From the NCBI GenBank assembly GCA_937859855.1, contig CALMAR010000010.1, forward strand, positions 1 to 10,695: a stretch of 10,695 nucleotides of DNA, given 5' to 3'. Below, in pieces: positions 1 through 6,223 of this stretch. Every line of letters begins with the position of its first letter. Position 1 is the stretch's first letter. Origin of the DNA: an uncultured Kineosporia sp. (GTDB lineage Bacteria > Actinomycetota > Actinomycetes > Actinomycetales > Kineosporiaceae). A program made the position numbers and the translations under genes. The notes under the pieces were generated by a model. It saw only the letters and a program-made list of their open reading frames with translations. It searched no databases and was not told where the DNA came from.

Positions 1-749
1 AGAAACTCGACCTCTGCGACATCGCCAAGACCGCGGAGTCGCTCGGCGTCCACCTGGCCGCCCCGAACGACGCCTGCCCCACCGGGAAGCGGACGACGAA
101 GATTCCCGCTTGCTTCCCCTCGCTCACCCTCGGCGTCGTCGACCTGTCGCCGCTGACCCAGGCAGCCGCGTACGCGACCTTCGCCGCCGACGGGATGTAC
201 TGCAAGCCGATCGCGATCACCTCCCTCACCGATCGGAACGGCAAGTCGTTGGCCGTCCCGCAGCAGTCCTGCAAGCGGACGCTCAGCACCGACGTCGCCC
301 GCGCTGAGAACCTGGGCCTGAGCCGGGTGCTGACCAACGGCACGGCCGCACGGGTCCGGCCGCTGCCGGGGGGCCGGCCGGCGTCCGGCAAGACCGGGAC
401 GACCAACAGTTCGATCGCCACCTGGTTCGTCGGGTACACACCTCAGCTCGTCACCGCCGTCTGGGTCGGCCGACCGAACCCGAAGAAGGGCAAGAAGTTC
501 GGCCAGCCGACGACCTTGATGCAGCGGGTCATCAACGGGCAGTACTACCCGAACGTGTTCGGAGCGACCATCGCGGCGCCGATCTGGAAGAGCATCATGA
601 TCCCGGCACTGGCGGGCAAGCCGATCGAGCACTTCGGCGCGGCGCCGGCGCGCCTGATCGGCGTTTATCACGCGCCCAAGGAGGACAAGAAGAAGAAGGG
701 CGACGACAAGGGCGACAAGAAGCCGGCGAAGAAGAAGCCCGGGCACTGA
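1..749 (+). CDS. Class A penicillin-binding protein, C-terminal transpeptidase part (5' truncated by window)
   Basis: Cross-links peptidoglycan at the outer face of the membrane; a full-length class A enzyme also has an N-terminal glycosyltransferase domain, which lies outside the window. The frame is open from base 3 and gives 248 residues. The transpeptidase KTG motif is visible as SGKTGTTN (codons about 384-407), followed by the usual aromatic segment TWFVGYTPQLVTAVWVG. Upstream, the stretch TLGVVDLSPLTQAAAYATFA is the typical helix-turn region of PonA-type proteins. The C-terminus is a lysine-rich hydrophilic tail (KEDKKKKGDDKGDKK), common in actinobacterial PBPs. The start and the SXXK and SXN motifs cannot be seen. 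The stop codon (747-749) directly touches that of the convergent neighbour. The domain assignment is firm; the exact paralogue (ponA-like) is not determined. Confidence 0.93.
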   Translation, partial: KLDLCDIAKTAESLGVHLAAPNDACPTGKRTTKIPACFPSLTLGVVDLSPLTQAAAYATFAADGMYCKPIAITSLTDRNGKSLAVPQQSCKRTLSTDVARAENLGLSRVLTNGTAARVRPLPGGRPASGKTGTTNSSIATWFVGYTPQLVTAVWVGRPNPKKGKKFGQPTTLMQRVINGQYYPNVFGATIAAPIWKSIMIPALAGKPIEHFGAAPARLIGVYHAPKEDKKKKGDDKGDKKPAKKKPGH

Positions 750-1226
750 TCACATGCCGAGCTGGCGCCGGATTTCCGCCGCGACCCGACCGCCCTCGGC
801 CTGTCCTGCCACCTTCGGTTGCACGCCCTTCATCACCGCGCCCATCGCCGCCCGTCCGGTGGCACCGTTGGCCTCGGCCGCCGAGACCTGCTCCGCCACG
901 ATCGCGGCGAGGTCGGCGTCCGACAGCTGCGCCGGCAGGTAGCCGGTGAGCACGTCCAGCTCGGCGCGCTCGCGGTCGGCGAGTTCCGTGCGGCCCGCAT
1001 CGTCGTAGGCGGACGCCGCCTCGCGGCGCTTCTTCGCCTCCCGGCCGAGGACCGTGGTGACCTCCTCGTCGGACAACTCGCGGGCCGTCGTCCCCGACAC
1101 CTCCTCGGCATGGACGGCGGTGAGCGCCATCCTGATCGTGCCCAGCCGGATGGCGTCGCGGGCCTTCATCGCCGTGGTCAGGTCGGACTGCAGCCGGTTC
1201 TTCAGACGGCCGGACGTGGTGGTCAT
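750..1226 (-). CDS. GatB/YqeY domain-containing protein
   Basis: A small, probably cytosolic protein of 158 residues, the usual length of stand-alone YqeY proteins. YqeY is related to the tRNA-binding tail domain of the GatB amidotransferase subunit, but the role of the free-standing form is not established. The N-terminus (LKNRLQSDLTTAMKARD, then RLGTIRMAL) and the C-terminal GAVMKGVQPKVAGQAEGGRVAA are diagnostic of the family. I chose the ATG at 1226 because the family begins just before this helix and a GAGG sits about 8 nt upstream; the frame stays open further upstream but runs through the duplicated promoter element. It is transcribed toward the PBP gene and divergently from the metallophosphoesterase. 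Stop codons of this gene and the PBP are adjacent with no terminator between them. Confidence 0.93.
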   Translation of the reverse strand: MTTTSGRLKNRLQSDLTTAMKARDAIRLGTIRMALTAVHAEEVSGTTARELSDEEVTTVLGREAKKRREAASAYDDAGRTELADRERAELDVLTGYLPAQLSDADLAAIVAEQVSAAEANGATGRAAMGAVMKGVQPKVAGQAEGGRVAAEIRRQLGM

Positions 1227-1247
1227 GGCGGCATCCTCGCACCAGGC

Positions 1248-1306
1248 GGCCGCGGGACGGCGGATCGCCTGCCCCCCGTCGGCCGCGGGACGGCGGATCG
1301 CCTGCC
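1248..1306. repeat. Two 26-bp direct repeats in the divergent promoter region
   Basis: An identical 26-bp sequence occurs at 1248-1273 and 1281-1306, separated by 7 bp (CCCCGTC). Each copy contains the small dyad GGCG-GAT-CGCC (first copy 1259-1269). The pair fills most of the 91 bp between the divergent GatB/YqeY and metallophosphoesterase starts. The second copy ends 11 bp before the metallophosphoesterase ATG, just ahead of its AGGA. The 33-bp period is about three helical turns, so both copies lie on the same DNA face. It could be a shared regulator site or a recent tandem duplication; the sequence alone does not decide. Confidence 0.85.
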
Positions 1307-1317
1307 AGGATTGGCCG

Positions 1318-2208
1318 ATGCGCCCCGCCACCTCCGTGCCCCTCGCGACGCTTGCCGTGGGTACGGCCGGGCTCGCCTGGTCGCTGGTGGAGGCCGGGAT
1401 GTTCACCCTGCGGCATGCCAGGCTGCCGGTGCTGCCTGCGGGCGCCCGGCCGCTGCGGGTGCTGCACCTGTCGGACCTGCACCTGGTGCCGCGCCAGACC
1501 CGCAAGATCGAGTGGGTGCGGCGGCTCGCCGGGCTCGACCCTGACCTCGTCGTCAGCACCGGCGACAACCTCGCCGACCGGGCCGCCGTCCCCGCGCTGC
1601 TGGAGTCGCACCGCGAACTGCTGGACCTGCCCGGCGTCTTCGTGCTCGGCTCGAACGACTACTACGCCCCGCGACCCAAGAACCCGGCCAGGTACCTGAT
1701 GCGACACGGCGGTTCACGCAAGATCATCGGAGACAGGCTGCCGACGCAGGACCTGGTGGACGGCTTCACCCGGCGGGGGTGGCTGGACCTGACGAACGCC
1801 AGGGGTGCGCTCACGCTGGCCGGGCAGAGGCTGGAGTTCGTCGGCGTCGACGACCCGCACCTGCGGCGGGACAGGTACGTCGCGGCTGCCGCCGACCCCT
1901 CGGCCACGCTCACCGTCGGGGTGCTGCACGCGCCGTACCGCAGGGTGCTGGACGCGATGACGGCGGACGGCGCTTCGGTCATCCTGGCCGGTCACACGCA
2001 CGGCGGCCAGCTCTGCCTGCCCGGCGTCGGGGCGCTGGTCACCAACTGCGACCTCCCGCGTCGCCGGGCCAAGGGGGTCTCGCGCTGGCCCTCGGACGGT
2101 GGCGCCTACCTGCACGTGTCCGCCGGGCTGGGGACTTCGCCGTACACACCCGTCCGGTTCGCCTGCCGGCCCGAGGCCACGCTCATCACGCTGACGCCGC
2201 CCGACTGA
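1318..2208 (+). CDS. Membrane-anchored metallophosphoesterase (calcineurin-like, YkuE type)
   Basis: A 296-residue phosphoesterase with all metal-binding blocks of the calcineurin-like fold: HLSDLH (D53, H55), STGDN (D83, N84), LGSND (N113, D114; the usual GNHD position) and GHTHGGQ (H226, H228). Residues about 7-29 (PLATLAVGTAGLAWSLVEAG) form one hydrophobic segment, as in YkuE-type proteins, so the enzyme is probably membrane-tethered. The substrate is unknown; relatives act on phosphodiesters such as UDP-sugar or lipid pyrophosphates. The ATG at 1318 is preferred because it precedes the hydrophobic segment and has AGGA 7 nt upstream; longer in-frame starts would run through the promoter repeats and the opposite gene. 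It is divergent from GatB/YqeY. Confidence 0.93.
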   Translation: MRPATSVPLATLAVGTAGLAWSLVEAGMFTLRHARLPVLPAGARPLRVLHLSDLHLVPRQTRKIEWVRRLAGLDPDLVVSTGDNLADRAAVPALLESHRELLDLPGVFVLGSNDYYAPRPKNPARYLMRHGGSRKIIGDRLPTQDLVDGFTRRGWLDLTNARGALTLAGQRLEFVGVDDPHLRRDRYVAAAADPSATLTVGVLHAPYRRVLDAMTADGASVILAGHTHGGQLCLPGVGALVTNCDLPRRRAKGVSRWPSDGGAYLHVSAGLGTSPYTPVRFACRPEATLITLTPPD

Positions 2209-2247
2209 CCGCCCCTCTCCTGTTGCGTCCGCGGCCGCTGTGCCTGT

Positions 2248-2335
2248 CGATCGGCTCGGCCGCCCCAACCGATGGGGTCGGCCGCCCCGACCGATTGGGT
2301 CGGCCGCCCGGACCGATTGGGTCGGCCGGGGCGGC
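2248..2335. repeat. Four tandem 22-bp repeat units upstream of tRNA-Pro
   Basis: Four units of exactly 22 bp lie head to tail at 2248-2269, 2270-2291, 2292-2313 and 2314-2335. The core CGAT-GGGTCGGCCG is shared, with small substitutions in the outer units. Each unit junction can form a short dyad (GACC-GATTG-GGTC) and each holds the palindrome CGGCCG. The array lies between the metallophosphoesterase stop and the tRNA gene, and its last unit supplies the -35-like TTGGGT of the tRNA promoter proposed here. It may be a simple tandem expansion or a multi-site regulator or terminator region. Confidence 0.85.
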
Positions 2336-2346
2336 TCGGCTATCCT
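2317..2346 (+). promoter_or_regulatory. Candidate promoter of tRNA-Pro
   Basis: TTGGGT at 2317-2322 and TATCCT at 2341-2346 are spaced 18 bp apart. This would start transcription about 8 nt before the mature tRNA 5' end, a usual distance. The -35 lies inside the last 22-bp repeat. The call rests on hexamer similarity alone. Confidence 0.4.
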
Positions 2347-2359
2347 TGCGGGGCTCCAC

Positions 2360-2433
<74 letters not shown>

Positions 2434-2506
2434 CCCAGGTCAGAGGCCCCTTTTGCGGCTCCGGCAAGCACTCTCGCGGGGTGCGCACAGCAGCGAAGTA
2501 CAGCAG

Positions 2507-3112
2507 TCATCCCTCTGACCGGCCTTCGGTAGAGCCGTCGAGGCTCTCGCCCAGCCGCTTGAGAGCCTCCCGGGTCGCGGCCGAGGAGGCCTTGGCGTGG
2601 ATCGCCATCGTGACCGAGATCTGAGCGTGCCGAAGGATTTGCATGACCATCCGGGGATGCACGTCCAGGTCGACCAGAAGCGTCGCGCAGGTACGCCGGG
2701 CGTCGTGCACGGTGATCCTCCGGACTCCCGCCGACTCGCAGCGTGCAGAGAAGCCACGGTTCAGGGTCCGCGGATCGATGACGGCGCCGTACCTGCCCGT
2801 GAATACCAGGCCCAAGCCGTGGCGCTCCCCCACCCAGGCATTCCCGACCGCCTCCCGGTCGGAGTCCTGCTCGACGGCCCGCAGCTTCAACGCGGCGGCC
2901 ACGAAGTCAGGAACCGGAAGGCCAGCGTCCGATGCCTCGGTCTTCGTCTCACGACGCAGCAGCTCCCGGCGAACCCGCTGCACCTGCCAGGCGATCCACA
3001 ATTGCCGTTGGTCCAGGTCGACGGCGTCCCAGGCCAGGCCCAGCACCTCACCCTTGCGCAGGCCCATCACCAGAATCAGCACGAACGCCGCGTAGAGCCG
3101 ATCATGGTCCAA
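2507..3112 (-). pseudogene. Tyrosine recombinase/integrase, N-terminally truncated, catalytic Tyr replaced by His
   Basis: About 200 residues of the C-terminal catalytic domain of an actinomycete tyrosine integrase. Visible motifs are GLRKGEVLGL (first Arg, residue 19 counted from the TTG at 3112), VHDARRTCATLL (H-x-x-R box) and LRHAQIS (second His box). Where relatives have IYTQV or IYSH around the nucleophilic Tyr, this protein reads TMAIHAKAS: the position is His172 (codon CAC, 2597-2599), a single transition from TAC. The N-terminal arm-binding and core-binding domains are missing. The frame is closed by TAA at 3140-3142 and contains no ATG or GTG start. Upstream the sequence passes directly into the arsR 3' end. 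The 3' end points at tRNA-Pro, as in pSAM2-like elements. It is probably a dead remnant; the family assignment is strong. Confidence 0.88.
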
Positions 3113-3503
3113 CCTGGCAGGCAGTGACAGAGCGGCCGGTTAAGACGGCGGCCATGTCGTTCAGGGCGCCCGGCACCATGCGGAAGTAGGCCCAGACGCC
3201 ACGCTTCTCCCGTTGGACGAGGCCCACGTCTAGGAGCACCTTTAGGTGGTGGCTGATCGTGGGCTGGCTCAGCCCGAGGGATTCGGTCAGGTCGCATACG
3301 CAGATCTCGCCCGCCTCCCGAGACTCGGCGGCGCAGAGCAAGGACAGCAGCCGCAGCCGAGTCGGATCAGCTACCGCCTTGAGCACCGAGGCGACCTGCA
3401 CAGCCTGGGCGTCGTCCATCGGCGCCGCCTGGACCGGGGTGCAGCAGGCGGCGAGGTCCGTGACCGGGATCAACTCCACGACACCCAGCCTGACACAAGA
3501 CAT
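3102..3503 (-). CDS. arsR: ArsR-family arsenic-responsive repressor
   Basis: A 133-residue winged-helix metalloregulator that should release its operator when As(III) or Sb(III) binds. The DNA-recognition part is SLGLSQPTISHHLKVL, preceded by the As-binding loop ICVCDL (Cys68, Cys70). It also carries the N-terminal Cys pair AACC (Cys20-Cys21) and Cys57, so thiols are present at both positions known from ArsR proteins (the CVCDL site and an N-terminal CC site as in Corynebacterium). Start ATG at 3503; arsM is divergent, with its GTG at 3573. The last dozen residues (TGRSVTACQVGP) run into the integrase remnant, overlapping its first codons by 11 bp, so the original C-terminus may have been altered by the junction. 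The function call is firm; autoregulation is inferred from the intergenic dyad. Confidence 0.93.
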   Translation of the reverse strand: MSCVRLGVVELIPVTDLAACCTPVQAAPMDDAQAVQVASVLKAVADPTRLRLLSLLCAAESREAGEICVCDLTESLGLSQPTISHHLKVLLDVGLVQREKRGVWAYFRMVPGALNDMAAVLTGRSVTACQVGP

Positions 3504-3537
3504 TGACGCTCGTCTATGTATATGGAACCGTCATTTC

Positions 3538-3553
3538 ATCGACAGGCGTCGAT
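3538..3553. promoter_or_regulatory. Probable ArsR operator between arsR and arsM
   Basis: The perfect inverted repeat ATCGAC-AGGC-GTCGAT lies in the 69-bp gap between the divergent starts. Its position would allow one ArsR dimer to block both promoters. A TATACA-like -10 for arsR (minus strand, around 3517-3522) places its -35 inside this dyad. Dyad symmetry and position are seen directly; the binding protein is inferred from context. Confidence 0.65.
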
Positions 3554-3572
3554 ATCTATGCGGGAGGTCACC

Positions 3573-4406
3573 GTGGCGGGCAACGACGAGGTTATCGAGC
3601 TGGTCAGGAGCCGGTATGCGGCCGCCGCCTTAGGCGTGCAGGCGACCGGAGAGCCGGCCAACGACTGTGGGTGCGGCGCCGGTGATTGCAATTGCGCCGG
3701 GAGCTGCTGCGGTCCCAGCGGAGCAACGATCGGCAACGTTGAGGCCGCGGAGGCGGGCGACGAGTTCGGCGCAATCCTGTACAACCAATCCGAGCGAGAT
3801 GTCCTGCCCGAAGATGTCATCCTGGCCAGCCTCGGGTGCGGCAACCCGATCGCGGTAGCAGACCTGAACCCTGGCGAGACCGTCCTTGACCTCGGCTCCG
3901 GTGGTGGCATCGATGTCCTGCTCTCCGCCAAGCGGGTCGGACCCACCGGCAAGGCCTACGGCCTGGACATGACCGACGAGATGCTCGCTCTCGCCCGAGC
4001 CAACACCGCGAAGGCCGGTGCCACCAACGTGGAGTTCCTACGCGGCCGCATCGAGGACATCCCGCTTCCAGGCGAGTCGGTGGATGTCGTGATCTCCAAC
4101 TGCGTGGTGAACCTGTCGACCGACAAGCCCACCGTCCTGGCGGAGATCGCCCGGGTGCTGCGTCCCGGCGGTCGGATCGGGATCAGCGACGTGGTTGCCG
4201 AAGATCACCTCACAACCCAGGACCGCGCCGCCCGCGGTAGTCACGTCGGCTGCATCGCCGGGGCCCTGAGCTTCGCCGAGTACACGGAAGGCCTGACCAA
4301 CGCTGGGCTTACCAATGTCGCGGTCAAACCCACACATGAGGTCGCCGACGGCATGCACGGCGCCATCATCCAAGCGACCAAACCCGGTCCAGCAGGTTGC
4401 TGCTGA
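3573..4406 (+). CDS. arsM: Arsenite S-adenosylmethionine methyltransferase
   Basis: Methylates As(III) with SAM to volatile or less toxic methylarsenicals in the cytosol. From the GTG start the protein is 277 residues, the usual ArsM size. The SAM-binding fold shows [23 protein letters not shown] and GRIEDIPLP. The three cysteines needed for As(III) methylation are all present: Cys89 (LGCGNP), Cys177 (SNCVVNL) and Cys227 (HVGCIAGAL). An extra cysteine-rich segment, [15 protein letters not shown] (residues 32-46), and a GCC C-terminus add further thiols. The GTG at 3573 is chosen because GGGAGGT (3562-3568) stands 5 nt upstream; ATGs at 3558 and 3516 lack such a site, and the latter would put the operator inside the gene. 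It is divergent from arsR; no arsB, acr3 or arsC is in the window. Confidence 0.94.
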   Translation: MAGNDEVIELVRSRYAAAALGVQATGEPANDCGCGAGDCNCAGSCCGPSGATIGNVEAAEAGDEFGAILYNQSERDVLPEDVILASLGCGNPIAVADLNPGETVLDLGSGGGIDVLLSAKRVGPTGKAYGLDMTDEMLALARANTAKAGATNVEFLRGRIEDIPLPGESVDVVISNCVVNLSTDKPTVLAEIARVLRPGGRIGISDVVAEDHLTTQDRAARGSHVGCIAGALSFAEYTEGLTNAGLTNVAVKPTHEVADGMHGAIIQATKPGPAGCC

Positions 4407-4625
4407 TGCATCCCTGACAACCGACCAAAGACGTTGAAGGACATAAAACGCGTCGTTAACCATGCCGAAAGACCGGGAGTCACCACAGTCGGTTGCAGCC
4501 TCCGCCGCAGGTCACAGGGCATGTCGGTCATCAACCGTCATCGTGGCTCGGGACTCAGCGGGTTCGAGTCGCTGTGTATCCAGCACGGTGCCCTTAGTGT
4601 GGTCATGGCTGGGCCCTATCAGGAC

Positions 4626-4659
4626 GTCTAGCGCTGAGACCAGTTCTTCTCAGCTAGAC
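4626..4659. repeat. Imperfect inverted repeat, hairpin-forming
   Basis: The arms GTCTAGCGCTGAGA and TCTCAGCTAGAC pair over 12 bp with a 2-nt bulge in the left arm; the inner 7 bp (GCTGAGA/TCTCAGC) are perfect and the loop is the 8 nt CCAGTTCT. It lies 220 bp after arsM and has no T-run behind it, so it is a weak terminator at best. It could also be a recombination scar. Confidence 0.5.
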
Positions 4660-4787
4660 CAGCTGCCATGAGGACATCCCGCCAGTCCTGGGCCTGCAGT
4701 CGTCGCAGATGGTACGGATCACTATCAGCCAGCAGTAGGACAGCCGCACAGAACCGTTCACGTCACTTGGAAGCCATCTCGTTAGGC

Positions 4788-4976
4788 ATGCGCGAGGAAG
4801 TCTTCCGGCGTGAAGACGCCGGAACCGTCATCGCCGCGTTGGTCAACGTCGTCACCGAGGCCGTCGTCGCCGTCTTCGGCGAACAGGTGCGGGAGGCGGT
4901 TCTCGTCGAGCTCGTGGGCCAACCCGTCAGCCGGACCGGTCTGGGCGGGCGCGTACTCACCGACACGCGGTCTTGA
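4788..4976 (+). CDS. Unrecognised short ORF, possible gene remnant
   Basis: From the ATG at 4788 the frame gives 62 residues: an acidic/basic start (MREEVFRREDAG), a long hydrophobic alternating segment (TVIAALVNVVTEAVVAVFGEQ) and VREAVLVELVGQP. The middle looks like a real amphipathic helix rather than random translation, because its third codon positions are rich in G and C. I do not recognise the family. No good ribosome binding site precedes the ATG, and the frame stays open upstream to 4668 with unconvincing residues. It may be the tail of a protein whose 5' part has decayed. Confidence 0.25.
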   Translation: MREEVFRREDAGTVIAALVNVVTEAVVAVFGEQVREAVLVELVGQPVSRTGLGGRVLTDTRS

Positions 4977-5044
4977 CCCGCCGGCGCATCCTCGATGCAT
5001 CGAACGTGGGCGATCCCGAGCGAACCTCAGCCCTTGGGCGCTGA

Positions 5045-5572
5045 CGCGCCGAACACCCCAGCTCGGATCACGCGGTCCCGCACACCCTCAAGGGTGAAGA
5101 GCCCAGGGCATTCGACGAGTGGACTGCCGATCAGATCTTCGGCATCGGGCTCGAGGACACGGCGAACGCGCCGGCGATCGACGGACGGTTCCGAACAGCA
5201 CCGTTGAAAGGATCGCACGGTGAACGTGAAGTGGTACCTCAACCAAGAGGGGCGCCTCGACGTCTCACGTCACCAGATCTCGAGTACTACCTCGTCTTGG
5301 CCGGCCCACCCGTATCGACGACGTCAACCCGTGGCTCTGCGAGGCCGTGGTGCAGTCAGCACGCTGGTCTCGTAGCGACCTGTCCAGAGTCTTATCACCT
5401 GCGTTTGACGTCGGCCATGATCAGATCCCGCGCCTGCCCTGACCGGCACCCGGGGTCTACGCTGCCGGGATGGCCACGATCGGTGACGCCGTCGCGCTTG
5501 CCCGTGCGGAGAACGGCCTGGCCGTGGTCTCCACGTCTCGCGCTGACGGCGGCATCCAATCGACGTTGGTGA
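5045..5572 (+). pseudogene. Unrecognised degenerate ORF in frame 5045-5572
   Basis: The frame opens after TGA at 5042-5044 and has no ATG, GTG or TTG before the TTG at 5204. The part from about 5096 to 5345 reads like a real protein: FDEWTADQIFGIGLED, then DLEYYLVLAGPP and RGSARPWC. After RPWC the residues become arginine- and serine-rich noise and the frame overlaps the next gene on the same strand. The pattern YYLVLxGP...RPW reminds me of small uncharacterised actinobacterial proteins, but I cannot name a family. Missing start and eroded 3' end suggest a broken gene. A competing frame from the GTG at 5220 (VNVKWYLNQEGRLDVS) is short. Confidence 0.3.
5458..5463 (+). promoter_or_regulatory. 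Possible -10 box for leaderless transcription of the PPOX gene
   Basis: TACGCT ends 6 nt before the ATG at 5470, the spacing seen in leaderless actinobacterial transcripts. There is no convincing Shine-Dalgarno sequence, and no clear -35 at 17-18 bp. The call is suggestive only. Confidence 0.35.
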
Positions 5573-5907
5573 ACGTCGCTGCCATGGCACACCCGCGAAC
5601 GGGTGCTGAGGTGTTGGCCTTCGTTGCCGTCGGCCGGGTGAAGCTGGCGAACATGCGTGCTCGTCCGCGGGTCTCCGTCGTGTTCAAGGACGGCTGGCGG
5701 TACATGACCGTGGAGGGCACCGCCACCCTGGCCGGACCGGACGACCCCAAGCCGTGGCTGGACACCGAGGGTCTGCGGCTGCTGCTGCGTGAGGTATTCA
5801 CCGCGGCGGGTGGCGAGCACGATGACTGGGATGAATACGACCGGGTGATGGCCGAGCAGCGCCGCACCGTGGTGCTGGTGGAGCCGACCAAGATCTACGG
5901 CAGCTGA
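5470..5907 (+). CDS. PPOX-class, probably F420-dependent, oxidoreductase
   Basis: A 145-residue split-barrel protein of the pyridoxamine 5'-phosphate oxidase fold. The segments NGLAVVSTSRADG, the middle VGRVKLANMRARPRVSVVF and the C-terminal EYDRVMAEQRRTVVLVEPTKIYG match the actinobacterial F420-dependent PPOX group (TIGR03618-like) over its whole length, so the gene looks intact. Members bind deazaflavin F420 or flavin and reduce varied substrates; the natural substrate here is unknown. The ATG at 5470 fits the family start. It stands alone between non-coding stretches; RidA lies 316 bp downstream on the same strand. A 6-bp GC stem follows the stop. Flavin rather than F420 as cofactor cannot be excluded from sequence. 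Confidence 0.88.
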   Translation: MATIGDAVALARAENGLAVVSTSRADGGIQSTLVNVAAMAHPRTGAEVLAFVAVGRVKLANMRARPRVSVVFKDGWRYMTVEGTATLAGPDDPKPWLDTEGLRLLLREVFTAAGGEHDDWDEYDRVMAEQRRTVVLVEPTKIYGS

Positions 5908-5924
5908 GGCGCGCTCAGGCGCCT
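5907..5924 (+). terminator. Short GC hairpin after the PPOX gene
   Basis: AGGCGC-GCTCAG-GCGCCT forms a perfect 6-bp stem with a 6-nt loop starting on the last base of the stop codon. No T-run follows, as is frequent for actinobacterial terminators, so termination is only a possibility. Confidence 0.35.
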
Positions 5925-6223
5925 GGACTGTCAGTGGCGCCGCCGAGGGGCCCAGGGCCGCAGCCGATCTCGGCAGTAGCACACGGCTGCGAACTGCTGT
6001 CCGATGCAGATCCGTACGGCATGGAAACCTAGATGTCTTCGCGTCATGCGGTAGATCCGATGGCCGCAGCGCACGCGATCAGCGGCAGAACCGGACGTCG
6101 TCGTCCTCGGCTTGAAGGGCGGCCGGAGCCCCGGACCACAAGGCCGAAAGCTGGGTCTAGGCGCCGCTGCGTGAGTTCATCGGCGCGCTGGTCAACCAGA
6201 CACCAGCAGGCCAGGATCTGGTC
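5908..6223. other. Non-coding 316 bp between PPOX and RidA genes
   Basis: Apart from the hairpin at the left edge I see no convincing gene. Near the right edge the RidA frame is open back to a TAG at 6158-6160 and reads APLREFIGALVNQTPAGQDLV before the chosen GTG. This looks protein-like and may be the tail of a lost gene or a former N-terminal extension of RidA. Confidence 0.5.

Larger units (their letters stand above)
4407..5469. other. About 1.06 kb of low-coding, apparently decayed DNA
   Basis: Between arsM and the PPOX oxidoreductase no gene of recognisable family and full length is visible. The stretch contains an imperfect hairpin (4626-4659) and two plus-strand ORF remnants (4788-4976 and 5045-5572), listed separately. 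Codon periodicity is poor elsewhere, and stop codons interrupt plausible reading frames. This fits an eroded part of an integrated element. I saw no transposase motifs, terminal inverted repeats or tRNA. Confidence 0.6.

Noticed and set aside
595..1707. A long minus-strand frame spanning PBP end, GatB/YqeY and phosphoesterase
   Set aside because: Crosses three well-supported genes, is Arg/Gly/Pro-rich and has no recognisable motif.
4550..4595. GGTTCGAGT motif near 4560 as a possible tRNA
   Set aside because: The flanking stem gives a 9-nt loop and no cloverleaf can be built around it.
5395..5982. A 195-codon minus-strand frame covering the PPOX gene
   Set aside because: Antisense shadow; low-complexity translation, and the plus strand encodes a full-length PPOX protein.
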